Shown here: positions 37,100 through 45,419 of the stretch, one piece after another
Numbering within the stretch: the first letter of the stretch is position 1
Layout: each line of letters begins with the position of its first letter
Translations under genes and position numbers: made by a program
The notes under the pieces: generated by a model
What the model was told of the DNA's origin: nothing
Databases searched by the model: none
The model's input: only the letters and a program-made list of their open reading frames with translations
Source of the DNA: Pseudomonadota bacterium
GTDB taxonomy: Bacteria; Desulfobacterota; Desulfovibrionia; Desulfovibrionales; Desulfovibrionaceae
NCBI GenBank assembly: GCA_018816865.1
Contig: JAHIUW010000011.1
Span: 1 to 64,000, forward strand
Direction of reading: 5' to 3'
Length of the DNA stretch: 64,000 nt

Positions 37100-38778
37100 C
37101 GTCCCTCCGCCGCGCCGGCTTGCGCGCGTCCGCCAGGACGCAAGGTATGTCCCTCTCCGATTCCCATATCCAGAATCAGATCAGCACCCTTGATGATGGC
37201 AGGATCGTGGCTGATCACAACGATGGTCGCCCCGGCCAAGGCCAGGTCGTTCATGGACGTGTAGACCATGGCCGTGCCTTCGGCATCCAGCCCCTCGGTG
37301 GGCTCGTCCAGCAAGAGCAGTCGACCCCCCCCACAGAGAGCCCGGGCCAGTGCCATGCGCTTGCGGATGCCCACCGGCAAAGTTCGTCCGGCATCCATCA
37401 TCGGGGTCTCCAGACCCTTCTCGGAAAGATCCAGGAACCGCGTCAGCCCCGAGGCCTGGACGATCCGCCTGAGCTCGCTGTCCTTGATCTGCGGGTTGCC
37501 AACGGTGAGATTGTCGCGATAGCTGCCCGCCAGGAAAAAAGGTTCCTGGGGAACGTAGGCCAATTGTCGCCGCCACCACTGCGGATCCAGGTCTCGCAGG
37601 TCATGACCATCGGCCAGGACCCGCCCGGCCACGGGGCTGACCAGACCCGCCATCAGCCGGATCAACGTCGACTTGCCGGAACCATTGGCTCCCTGAATGG
37701 CCAGGACCTTCCCCGAAACGAGCTGCAGATTGAGCCCCTGAAAGATCTCGCCACCGCCGGGGAAGGCGTAGGACAGGCCCTCGAGTTCCAACCCCTGGGC
37801 ATAGGCCTCGGGGACCAGTCCACCGTGGGCTTCGCGCGGCAGACCCGTGAGTTCGCCGATGCGTTGCGAGGCTTCGCGGGCCTGTTCGAGTTGGGAATAG
37901 GCATTGGCACAGGCCGTGGCCTTCTGGATGGCATAGGACCCCAGAATGCTGGCGCCGATGAGCGCCGCCACACTCAGCTGCCCCTCCACGGCCAGCTTGG
38001 CGCCCACCGAATAGATGGCCACACGCACGAAGACCCCCGCCCCAAGGGTCACGCTCTGGGACAGGCCGCGCGTATCCTCAAGGACGTTGCGTAAGACGGC
38101 GATCCGTCCGGTCTGAGTGGCCCACAGGCTGCGGCAATGCTCGGCTCCACCGAACACGCGCACCGTATCCCCGGCGCGGATGGCATTGCCCACCAGGGAA
38201 TGATTGCGACCGGATTCGTCCGCCAGATCGATGCTCCCCCGGCGGGCCAGATGCACGGAAGCCAAGCCGGCACCAAGGGACACGACGATGCCCACCAGGA
38301 CGATCACCGACAGCAGGGGGCTCAAGAAGAAAACGGCGGCGGTGAACATCAGGGCGAAGGGGGCGTCCAGCAGGGCCCCGAGATTCAGGGCGTCGTAAGC
38401 GGATTGCGAGGTCTGGAAGTCGGTCACCACTCCCCGGACCCGTTCCGGAGGCAGGGATTGCAGGGCCGTGGTATCGGAGTCCACCAGGGCCGCGATCAGG
38501 TCCTCGCTGAGGGTCTTGTCGAAATCACGGCTGACGCCTGCGGCCAGGATGTCCCGCGCACGGCACACGCCCCACTGCAGGGCCAGGGCCACCAGGGTTC
38601 CCGCCGTCAGGATGATCAGGGTACCGTCAAAGCCATAGGCGATGTAACGCCGGAGCACGATCATCACAAAAATCGTATCGGACAGGGCCAACACGTTGTT
38701 GCAGACCGTGGCCAGGGCGAGCTCGGCGGTCAGCAGAGGATTGCTCTTCAGGCGTACGATCAGTTCTTCCATGGCCAT
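37096..38778 (-). CDS. Type I secretion half-ABC transporter (first of two)
   Basis: This 560-residue protein is built like its neighbour: a membrane domain (about 15-290), then an ATPase with Walker A QGANGSGKST, Q loop VPQEPFF, Walker B LLLLDEPTEGLD and H loop ISHDPA. The signature position reads LPVGIRKR instead of LSGGQ. ATG 38778 (MAMEEL) or 38772 is used as start; the longer frame would run through a terminator hairpin and lacks homology. A paralogue follows with a 4-bp overlap. Together with HlyD and the separately transcribed TolC it makes a full three-part exporter. No RTX protein or other substrate gene is in the window. Confidence 0.9.
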   Translation of the reverse strand: MAMEELIVRLKSNPLLTAELALATVCNNVLALSDTIFVMIVLRRYIAYGFDGTLIILTAGTLVALALQWGVCRARDILAAGVSRDFDKTLSEDLIAALVDSDTTALQSLPPERVRGVVTDFQTSQSAYDALNLGALLDAPFALMFTAAVFFLSPLLSVIVLVGIVVSLGAGLASVHLARRGSIDLADESGRNHSLVGNAIRAGDTVRVFGGAEHCRSLWATQTGRIAVLRNVLEDTRGLSQSVTLGAGVFVRVAIYSVGAKLAVEGQLSVAALIGASILGSYAIQKATACANAYSQLEQAREASQRIGELTGLPREAHGGLVPEAYAQGLELEGLSYAFPGGGEIFQGLNLQLVSGKVLAIQGANGSGKSTLIRLMAGLVSPVAGRVLADGHDLRDLDPQWWRRQLAYVPQEPFFLAGSYRDNLTVGNPQIKDSELRRIVQASGLTRFLDLSEKGLETPMMDAGRTLPVGIRKRMALARALCGGGRLLLLDEPTEGLDAEGTAMVYTSMNDLALAGATIVVISHDPAIIKGADLILDMGIGEGHTLRPGGRAQAGAAEGR

Positions 38779-38821
38779 TGATCCGCAGACGATCCTCTTC
38801 AACCGGGCACGGGTGCCGAAT

Positions 38822-38862
38822 GAAAAACCGGCAGGTCCGCCATATGCGGACCCGCCGGGAGT
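38822..38862 (-). terminator. Terminator between the TolC gene and the ABC genes
   Basis: CCGGCaGGTCCGC (38828-38840) pairs with GCGGACCcGCCGG (38846-38858), with one mismatch. Read leftward the hairpin is followed by TTTTTCATTC, a classic terminator. It separates the outer-membrane gene from the ABC-HlyD-glycosyltransferase genes and may reduce rather than block read-through. Confidence 0.85.
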
Positions 38863-38897
38863 GTTCGCAGATTCGCGGGAGCTCAACAATACATCGT

Positions 38898-40199
38898 CTA
38901 TTGGGTCGGGAACAGGTCGAGTTCAAGGTGTCCCATGACGTGCAGCAGCGTATAAGCCTGGACCATCTGGTCCACTTCCGCGGTGATGGCCCCGCTACGT
39001 GCGGAGTTCAGGTTCACCTCGGCGGACAGCACATCCAGCAGGGAACGGTTGCCAAGCTTGCGCTCCTTGCGGGCCAACTCCAGGAACTCCTCGGAGATCA
39101 CGGCCTGGTTGCGGAACCACTCGGCCTTGGCGCGGGCGGTAATCAGGTTCTGCCAGGACACGCGCACCTGTTCCTCGATGGTCCGTTCCACATCCAGCAC
39201 GGTGTTCACCGCAGCGGAACGGTCCTTGCGAGAGGCCGCCAGGGTGGCGGCATCGCCGCCGCCATTGTATATATTGTAATTGAATTCAACACCCAGGCGC
39301 TGCTCCCACTTGACGACATTCCGCTGTCCGCCGTCATTTTCCTTGCGCCAGTACTCGGCAAAGGCATTGAAATGGGGGTAGAATCTCGCCAAGGCAACAT
39401 CCACGGAGCCATCGGCCGCTGCGACCATGCTTTTGGAAATGAGCAAGCTGGGGTTCTCCTGGAAAGAGACGTTGACAGCCTCGTCCAAGGTCCCGGGGAT
39501 CTTTGTGTAGGGGACATCGGGATAGCTGAACGAAGCGATCAGGGCGTCATCTGGGGAGAAACCGAACACGGCCTTGAACCGGCTGCGGGTATTCTCCAGC
39601 TGGCCCTCGTTGACCACGCGCAGGGCCGAGACCTGGGCCAGTTGGGCCTTGGCCTGCAGCACGTCGGAAGACAGACCGGCACCCTTCTTCACGAGGGATT
39701 CCTCGATGCCCGTCTGACGCTTGATGTTTTCTTCGGACTGCAAGGCAAAATCAAGGGTCCGAATCGCCTTCATGATCTGCAGATAGGCGCTGACACCCTC
39801 CAACAGCAGACCCTGGCGGGTGAAAGTCCTGGAATATTCGGCCTGCTTATACAGCCCCTCGCTGGTCTTGATACCGCCATCGGTCAACCCGGCGTCCCAG
39901 ATATTCTGGATGCCACGGAACTTCTGGATATTACGGTTCAGGGACACGGAGGCAGAGGTGGTATAATCCGTTTCCTCACGGGCCACGTCACCGCTGAAAT
40001 TGAGTTTGGGATACCAAGCCGTCTTCGAGGCCTGATACCGTTGTTGACCGGCCCCCTCGGTGTCCTGGGCGGCCTTCAAGCGCTCATGCTGAGTCAGCAT
40101 GTCAGGCAGCAGTTCGCCAAGGGTCTTGGCGTGGGCCTGCGCGCCGGTCAAGGCAAGGAGCGCCACACAAACGACGGCAGCAATATAGATACGTTTCAA
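38898..40199 (-). CDS. TolC-family outer-membrane export channel
   Basis: The 433-residue protein has a signal peptide (about 1-24, ending AHA-K) and two repeated halves with long helices and short beta strands, the TolC architecture (about 200 residues each). It starts at TTG 40199, well placed after GGGGGGAG. Features include ASKTAWYPKLNFSGD, SEGLYKQAEYSRT, VLQAKAQLAQVSAL, and in the second half ARFYPHFNAFAEYW and LSAEVNLNSARSG. It should trimerise in the outer membrane as the exit duct for the type I system downstream. Confidence 0.9.
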   Translation of the reverse strand: MKRIYIAAVVCVALLALTGAQAHAKTLGELLPDMLTQHERLKAAQDTEGAGQQRYQASKTAWYPKLNFSGDVAREETDYTTSASVSLNRNIQKFRGIQNIWDAGLTDGGIKTSEGLYKQAEYSRTFTRQGLLLEGVSAYLQIMKAIRTLDFALQSEENIKRQTGIEESLVKKGAGLSSDVLQAKAQLAQVSALRVVNEGQLENTRSRFKAVFGFSPDDALIASFSYPDVPYTKIPGTLDEAVNVSFQENPSLLISKSMVAAADGSVDVALARFYPHFNAFAEYWRKENDGGQRNVVKWEQRLGVEFNYNIYNGGGDAATLAASRKDRSAAVNTVLDVERTIEEQVRVSWQNLITARAKAEWFRNQAVISEEFLELARKERKLGNRSLLDVLSAEVNLNSARSGAITAEVDQMVQAYTLLHVMGHLELDLFPTQ

Positions 40200-40264
40200 G
40201 ACTCTCCCCCCTTCTCTCTATGTGCAAACAAAGAATAGGCAAAACAATTATCTTCAGCCTTTGC

Positions 40265-40293
40265 CTATACGGTATTGACCAGAAAAAAGTCAA
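40265..40293 (-). promoter_or_regulatory. Candidate sigma-70 promoter for the TolC gene
   Basis: On the leftward strand TTGACT (40293-40288) and GTATAG (40270-40265) are 17 bases apart, 65-70 bases before the TTG start. An inverted repeat ATAGGCAAA/TTTGCCTAT (about 40234-40268) covers the -10 side and could be an operator. Confidence 0.5.
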
Positions 40294-40364
40294 CAGGACA
40301 ACGCACCGTTCCCTCAAAAGTGCAGGGCTCATTATGAATCCGGGCAAGACTAAAGTCTGCTTCG

Positions 40365-41324
40365 TCAGCTTCCGGAGGACAGCTTCTGCACGGCCGAAAA
40401 AGCCGCGCCCCACAGACCGGATTCCTCGCATCGATTCAGACGAACGGGGATTCCGGCCAACAGTTTACCATGCGTCTCCGAAAAGTGAAATTCTGTTCCA
40501 AAAGCCCCGTGGGTCACAAGTCCCGGTGTCTTGGCCGCCACCCCGCCGCTGACCACCACTCCACCCAAAGCCAACAGGTCGAGGGCCATGTGGCGACAGG
40601 CCCGACCATAGAACCGGGCCGCCCATTCCAGGACCAGAGGTTGGTTCCCCAACGCCGCGGCGACCTCGGCCGGGGTGAGTTCCTCGCCGGCATGAAAGGC
40701 ATGCAGCGCGGACAGCCCCCTCCCGGAGACGACCATGTCCCCGGTGATCTGCCGACATCCGGTGCGCTGCATCAGGAACCCCTGGAACTCGAATTCCTCG
40801 CTCCCGGAAAACGGAAACAGACTGTGCCCGCCCTCCGTGGACAGGGCCAGCCAACCTCCCCGCCCATCCGGCGCAAGGGCCGCCTTGCCGAGCCCCGTGC
40901 CCGCACCGATGACACCCACCACGCCCTGCTCGTCTGCTTGTCCGGGCAGCAGCTCCAGGGCCCCATCCATGGCCGCCGTACGCACGGCAAGGGCCTGGGC
41001 CGCGAAGTCGTTGATCAGGATGAAACGGGAAAAGCCAAAGTCCTCCCGCGCACTCAAAAGGTCGACTTTCCAGGGGATGTTCGGTGGGTTGCAACGCACC
41101 CCGCCAGTCACCGGACCGGCCACTGCCAGGGCCACGATGTCGGCGTCGGCAGGACGCAGCGGAAGACCGCTGGCTTCGAGGTTAGTCAACAACTGTCGAA
41201 AACTCCCGGCCTCGCGGGTGGGCAACCAAACCGACGGCCCCATCTCCAGGCGACCTTCGTGGCCCTCGAACACGGCGAAACGACTGTTGGTGCCCCCGAT
41301 ATCGGCAGCCAGAATCCGGGCCAT
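40365..41324 (-). CDS. glk: Glucokinase
   Basis: The 319-residue enzyme belongs to the bacterial glucokinase (ROK-distinct Glk) family: ATP-binding ILAADIGGTNSRFAVF at the start, PNIPWKVD, the catalytic-base segment FILINDFAAQALAV, GAGTGLGKAAL and STEGGHSLFPF with the conserved Glu-Gly-Gly-His. VVVSGGVAAK closes the fold. It phosphorylates glucose to glucose-6-phosphate in the cytoplasm. GGGAGAG precedes the ATG. It is transcribed in the same direction as the neighbouring binding-protein gene, 57 bases apart. Confidence 0.92.
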   Translation of the reverse strand: MARILAADIGGTNSRFAVFEGHEGRLEMGPSVWLPTREAGSFRQLLTNLEASGLPLRPADADIVALAVAGPVTGGVRCNPPNIPWKVDLLSAREDFGFSRFILINDFAAQALAVRTAAMDGALELLPGQADEQGVVGVIGAGTGLGKAALAPDGRGGWLALSTEGGHSLFPFSGSEEFEFQGFLMQRTGCRQITGDMVVSGRGLSALHAFHAGEELTPAEVAAALGNQPLVLEWAARFYGRACRHMALDLLALGGVVVSGGVAAKTPGLVTHGAFGTEFHFSETHGKLLAGIPVRLNRCEESGLWGAAFSAVQKLSSGS

Positions 41325-41381
41325 GGGCTCTCCCTTGATGCACGAGCGCCCCTGCCTGACGGCGGGACACAGTGAAGACGA

Positions 41382-42536
41382 TCAGGACTTGGGCATGCCA
41401 GGCATCCCGTCCGGGAACGGCAGCAAGCTGGGCAGCGACCAGGCCTCGTACTCGCCCCGGTTGGGCTCCAGCAACACGAGCACCCCGCGCCCATACTCCC
41501 ACAGCAACTGCCGCTCGACGGCCGTGGGTGGCAGCACCAGCCCGGTGCTGGAAACCTTCACGGCGGCGTAGATCTGCAATTGCCCGGCTGACACGGCCTT
41601 GGCCAGGGCCACTTGCAGAGCCCCGGTCCCCATCCCCGCCGCAGCGTTCTCGATGTTCGCCCCTGTAAAGATCGTGCCCGAGCGGGTGATGACGGCGGCC
41701 GCCTCGGATATTCCGCTGTGCGGGGCATAGGCCAGGGGCAGGACCTTCTTGGCCTCGGCCACCAGACGGGCCATGTCCGCGGTGCTCATCTCAGGCACGA
41801 ACCACTTGCGGTAGATGCGGTCGTACTCGCCGTTAGCCATCAGCCGCTTCAAGCCCCTGTCCACCAGATCCCGCAGACCAGTCTCCCCCTTGTACAAGGC
41901 ATAGTAGACAGGCACGGAGCGAACCGTCGAGCCGATCACCTCAAGATTCTTCATATTCTTGCGGGCCATGATATCACGGGCGATCTTGTCCGCACCGAAA
42001 TACGCCACGGCGTCACCGGCCTGAACGGCCCCCAGGGCCGCTTCGCCACTATCGAAGAGCAGGATCTTCACGCCCCCGAACTCCTGCAGCAGACGCTGAT
42101 ACAGCGAATCGCGGATGGTGGCCACGGTCTGCCCCCTGATCTCGCCAATATGAGTCAGATTCGAGATGCGATTGGCGAAGAATTTCAAATCCAGGGTCAT
42201 GGTCGGGGTTTCCGGAAAGATAAACACCTTTTCCCGAAGCGGGGTCTTGGTCATGCCCGCCGCCACCTGAATCACGCCGCCGGACAATTCCGCCTGGGCA
42301 CGTTCCCAGTCGTTCATGGGCATGTAGTCGATGCCCAGGCCGGAACCCTCGAGGACAGCCGTGAACAGCTCAACCTCAAATCCCGTAGGCTCCTGGTTAC
42401 GGACATAGGAAAACGGGATGAACTTGCGGTCAAAGGCGAAAGCAACCTTGCGGTCGGCGGCCCGGGCCGCTGCTGGAGCAAGCACGGCCACAGCCAGCAC
42501 AATGGCGGCGACGGCGGCAGAAATCGTACGTCTCAT
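41382..42536 (-). CDS. Exported solute-binding protein fused to a zinc-less cytidine-deaminase-like domain
   Basis: The 384-residue protein starts with a signal peptide (about 1-27, AARAAD) followed by a type 3 amino-acid-type solute-binding domain (about 30-250; FDRKFIPFSYVRNQEPTGFEVELF at the start, YDRIYRKWF at the end). Residues about 255-372 then align along their whole length with cytidine deaminase: AYAPHSG, GTIFTGANIEN, ALAKAVSAG. The ribose-binding Asn and Glu are kept (N294, E296), but the three zinc cysteines are Gly305, Thr338 and Glu341, and the catalytic Glu is Leu307. The domain cannot be a standard deaminase and may bind a nucleoside in the periplasm. No permease gene is adjacent. 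Confidence 0.85.
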   Translation of the reverse strand: MRRTISAAVAAIVLAVAVLAPAAARAADRKVAFAFDRKFIPFSYVRNQEPTGFEVELFTAVLEGSGLGIDYMPMNDWERAQAELSGGVIQVAAGMTKTPLREKVFIFPETPTMTLDLKFFANRISNLTHIGEIRGQTVATIRDSLYQRLLQEFGGVKILLFDSGEAALGAVQAGDAVAYFGADKIARDIMARKNMKNLEVIGSTVRSVPVYYALYKGETGLRDLVDRGLKRLMANGEYDRIYRKWFVPEMSTADMARLVAEAKKVLPLAYAPHSGISEAAAVITRSGTIFTGANIENAAAGMGTGALQVALAKAVSAGQLQIYAAVKVSSTGLVLPPTAVERQLLWEYGRGVLVLLEPNRGEYEAWSLPSLLPFPDGMPGMPKS

Positions 42537-42936
42537 GGTCGTTCTCCGTGAGGCATGGTTGGCGGCTGATCAGGCATTCTCTGCATCCTTTCGGCCAACT
42601 CACCGAATATCTTTACAATCACGGGCACACTAAGCGGGCCGTCTCAGGCATGGAAACTCTGCTGATTCTAGCAGGCATCCCGGTCCACGTGAAGCCCACC
42701 AATCAGGCCCTGCCCTCGCGGCCATTGCCGCGGCAGCCAATGGCGGGTAGAATGATGAACAGCATCAACCGCAAGCACCAAGGGTCCACCCCCGACACCG
42801 CTCTCAAGTCTCCAGGCCTCAGACAGAGAGCAGATTCCCAGGCAGGGAGCAGATCCAAGGCAGCCACCGGGAATGTCCCCTGCCTCCACGCTTGGACACG
42901 GCCTGCGATGCCATTCCACAGCCAGCAAGGACCCGC
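42537..42936. other. Divergent intergenic region between the solute-binding fusion and MATE genes
   Basis: About 400 bases should hold promoters for both directions. Open frames here are short and lack ribosome binding sites. No unambiguous promoter, operator or terminator is picked out. Confidence 0.4.
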
Positions 42937-44289
42937 GTGAAGATCGACAACAGCCTGACCACCTGCACCATCCCCGAGTGCATCCGCAAGATTGCTATCC
43001 CCGCCAGCGTCGGATTCTTCTTTCACACCCTGTTCAACGTGGTGGACACCTACTACGCCGGACTCATCGGGACCACGGCCCAGGCCGCCCTGTCCCTGGC
43101 CTTTCCGGTGTTCTTCGTGGTCATCTCCGTGGGCAGCGGGGTGCAGGTGGGGACCACGGCCCTCATCGGCGCGGCCCTGGGCTCAGGCGACAACCGTGCT
43201 GCAGGCGAATACGCCCGTCAGGGACTGGGCTTCGGCCTGACGGTCACCGTGCTGCTGACCCTGGTCGGCCTTGTGGGCGCACGCCCGCTGTTCAGCATCC
43301 TGGGAGCCCAAGGGGACTACCTCGCAGCCTGCCTGCAATACATGCTGCCCATCTTCGCCCTGTGCATCTTTCCCCTGCTGATCTACGTATTCAACGCCGT
43401 GCTCCAATCCCAGGGCGACACCAAAAGCTTCCGCAACGTGCTCATGGCCTCCTCGGCGGCCAACATCGCGCTGGACCCCTGGTTCATCTACGGCGGCTGG
43501 GGGCTGCCCGCCATGGGCATCACGGGCATTGCCGTGGCCACCATCCTCTGCCAAGCCGGAGGGACATTCTATTTGGGCCTCAGAGCCGTGCGCACCGGGA
43601 TCTATTCCGTGCCCGGCTCGGGCGGCTGGCGGCCGCGAGCCACGCCGTTCAGGGACCTCGCCCGCCAGAGCCTGCCCGCCGGATTCAACTACGTGACCAT
43701 GGGCCTGGGCATCTTCATCATCACTTATTTCGTATCCCGATTTGGGCAGACCGTGGTCGCGGCCTACGGCGTGGCCACCAGGGTGGAGCAGATCGTGCTG
43801 ATGCCCACCATCGGCCTGAACATCGCCACCCTGACCCTGACGGCCCAGAACCATGGCGCTGGCAAGCTGGATCGGGTGCACGAGCTGATGCGCAAATCCC
43901 TGACCTACGGCGCCTGGCTGATGGGTGGCGGCGGAATCCTCGTCTTCGCCACCGCCGAGCCGCTGATGCGGGCCTTCACCGCCGACCCCCTGGTCCAGGC
44001 CGAAGGTGTCCGCTTCCTGCGCATCATGGCTTTTCTGCTGTACGCCTACGTGGTGCTGTTCGTGAGCGTGGCCATGCTCCAAGGTCTGAAACGGCCCATG
44101 TTCGCCCTGTGGATCGGCCTGTGGCGGCAGATCGCCGCCCCCGTGGCCCTGTTCTGGGTGCTGACCGGACTATTGGACTTCGGGGTGGCCGCCATCTGGT
44201 GGAGCATCGTGGCCATCAACTCCAGCGCCGCCCTCTACTCCTGGACCTACGCGCGGCGTGTGCTGTCGAGGTTGACGCCCAGGCCCTGA
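42937..44289 (+). CDS. MATE-family multidrug/metabolite exporter
   Basis: The protein has 12 membrane helices in two bundles of six, the MATE layout, with IPASVGFFFHTLFNVVDTYYAGLIGT in the first half and SLPAGFNYVTMGLGIFIITYFVSRFG in the second. GTG 42937 follows CAAGGA and gives 450 residues starting MKIDNSLTTCTIPECIRKIAIP; an upstream ATG at 42892 in the same frame lacks a ribosome binding site. MATE proteins expel cationic drugs or metabolites using sodium or proton gradients. The substrate cannot be predicted. Confidence 0.88.
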   Translation: MKIDNSLTTCTIPECIRKIAIPASVGFFFHTLFNVVDTYYAGLIGTTAQAALSLAFPVFFVVISVGSGVQVGTTALIGAALGSGDNRAAGEYARQGLGFGLTVTVLLTLVGLVGARPLFSILGAQGDYLAACLQYMLPIFALCIFPLLIYVFNAVLQSQGDTKSFRNVLMASSAANIALDPWFIYGGWGLPAMGITGIAVATILCQAGGTFYLGLRAVRTGIYSVPGSGGWRPRATPFRDLARQSLPAGFNYVTMGLGIFIITYFVSRFGQTVVAAYGVATRVEQIVLMPTIGLNIATLTLTAQNHGAGKLDRVHELMRKSLTYGAWLMGGGGILVFATAEPLMRAFTADPLVQAEGVRFLRIMAFLLYAYVVLFVSVAMLQGLKRPMFALWIGLWRQIAAPVALFWVLTGLLDFGVAAIWWSIVAINSSAALYSWTYARRVLSRLTPRP

Positions 44290-44368
44290 CCAGGGGCCCC
44301 CACAATCCCCCCTGGCAGTCAACACACTCTTTCACTAAGCTGACCGGACATCCCCCGGCCCACCGGCC

Positions 44369-44396
44369 TTGACACCCGGCCAGCCACGCTTACAAT
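44369..44396 (+). promoter_or_regulatory. Sigma-70-type promoter for the Smr-domain gene
   Basis: TTGACA (44369-44374) and TACAAT (44391-44396) are separated by 16 bases, 19 bases before the start codon. The short leader includes the CCGGAG ribosome binding site. Confidence 0.7.
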
Positions 44397-44414
44397 CCCC
44401 CTCCGGAGACACCC

Positions 44415-45380
44415 ATGAACGATGATTTCAACAATCCCTTCAATAAGCTGAAAAAGGCCAAGCTGGACCTGCCCGACGCCGACGACGCCAAAGTCAAGAG
44501 CGTGAAACGCAAGGCCAGCCCCAAGCCGCCGCCAAAGCCGGACCCCATTCAGCACCAGGACGAAGACGACCTGTTCCTGCGGGCCATGAGCGGGGCCGAA
44601 GCCATGCAGAGCAAGCACCGCAAGGCCCTGCACGAGGCGGACGGGGATCTGACCTTCGGTGAACTGCTTGAGCAGGAAGAGCAGCGCCGCAGCGGTAAGA
44701 TCGTCGAGCCGACACCAACGCCCAAGGCCCCTGAGCCCGAACCTGCCGCGCCTCCTGTGAACCCGGCGGTCACGGCCGTCAACGAGCAGGATGACGAACT
44801 GTTCATGCAAGCCATGGGGGCTGTGGCCCCCGTAGAGGCCAAGGGCCGCGATCTGCCCAAGGAGACCGTCCCGCCTGAACCGGTCAAGGAGAAGAGCCCC
44901 GACGCCCTGACCCAGGAACATCTGCGTGATCTGGTGCGTGGCGAAATCGATTTCCAGCTGGAATTCACCACCGAATACCAGCACGGGCACGTGGACGGCC
45001 TGGACCCCAAGATCTTCAACAAGCTGCGCGCCGGTGCCTACGCCAATGAGGCGCACCTCGACCTGCACGGCCTGAACGTGGATCAGGCGCTGGTCGCTAC
45101 GGTGGACTTCATCCGCAAGAGCTACACCCTGGGCAAGCGGCACCTGACCATCGTCACCGGACGCGGCAAGAACTCCCCCGATGGACGGGGCATCCTACGC
45201 GACGAGGTCCAGACCTGGCTGACCCGAGAGCCGCTCAGGCGAGTGGTGCTGGCCTTTGTCACGGCCCAGCCGCGCGACGGCGGCCCAGGGGCGCTGTACG
45301 TGCTGCTACGCAAGTTCAAGAAGTCCCTGGGCAAGGTCCAGTGGGACCGCATCCCCAAGGATTGGTCCGTGTATGAATAA
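44415..45380 (+). CDS. Smr-domain nuclease-like protein with a long acidic N-terminal tail
   Basis: The 321-residue protein ends in a Smr domain (about 213-310) with the conserved LDLHGL (215-220), TGRGKNSPDGRGILRDEVQTWL and a final ALYVLLRK strand. Smr domains nick or bind structured nucleic acid, and in some bacteria rescue stalled ribosomes. The N-terminal 210 residues are Pro/Glu/Lys-rich and probably disordered. They contain a short repeated motif, (E/D)DxLFxxAM, at about 50-58 and 126-134, which could be a partner-binding element. It has its own promoter. Cellular role in this organism is inferred only. Confidence 0.85.
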   Translation: MNDDFNNPFNKLKKAKLDLPDADDAKVKSVKRKASPKPPPKPDPIQHQDEDDLFLRAMSGAEAMQSKHRKALHEADGDLTFGELLEQEEQRRSGKIVEPTPTPKAPEPEPAAPPVNPAVTAVNEQDDELFMQAMGAVAPVEAKGRDLPKETVPPEPVKEKSPDALTQEHLRDLVRGEIDFQLEFTTEYQHGHVDGLDPKIFNKLRAGAYANEAHLDLHGLNVDQALVATVDFIRKSYTLGKRHLTIVTGRGKNSPDGRGILRDEVQTWLTREPLRRVVLAFVTAQPRDGGPGALYVLLRKFKKSLGKVQWDRIPKDWSVYE

Positions 45381-45419
45381 CGCTTTCCGGAGAGTCCTTC
45401 GGGACACGGCAGGGCGGGC

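Noticed and set aside
37096-38889. Longer start for the first ABC gene (at 38889)
   Set aside because: The extension runs through the terminator at 38822-38862 and shows no similarity to the family, so the MAMEEL start at 38778 is used.
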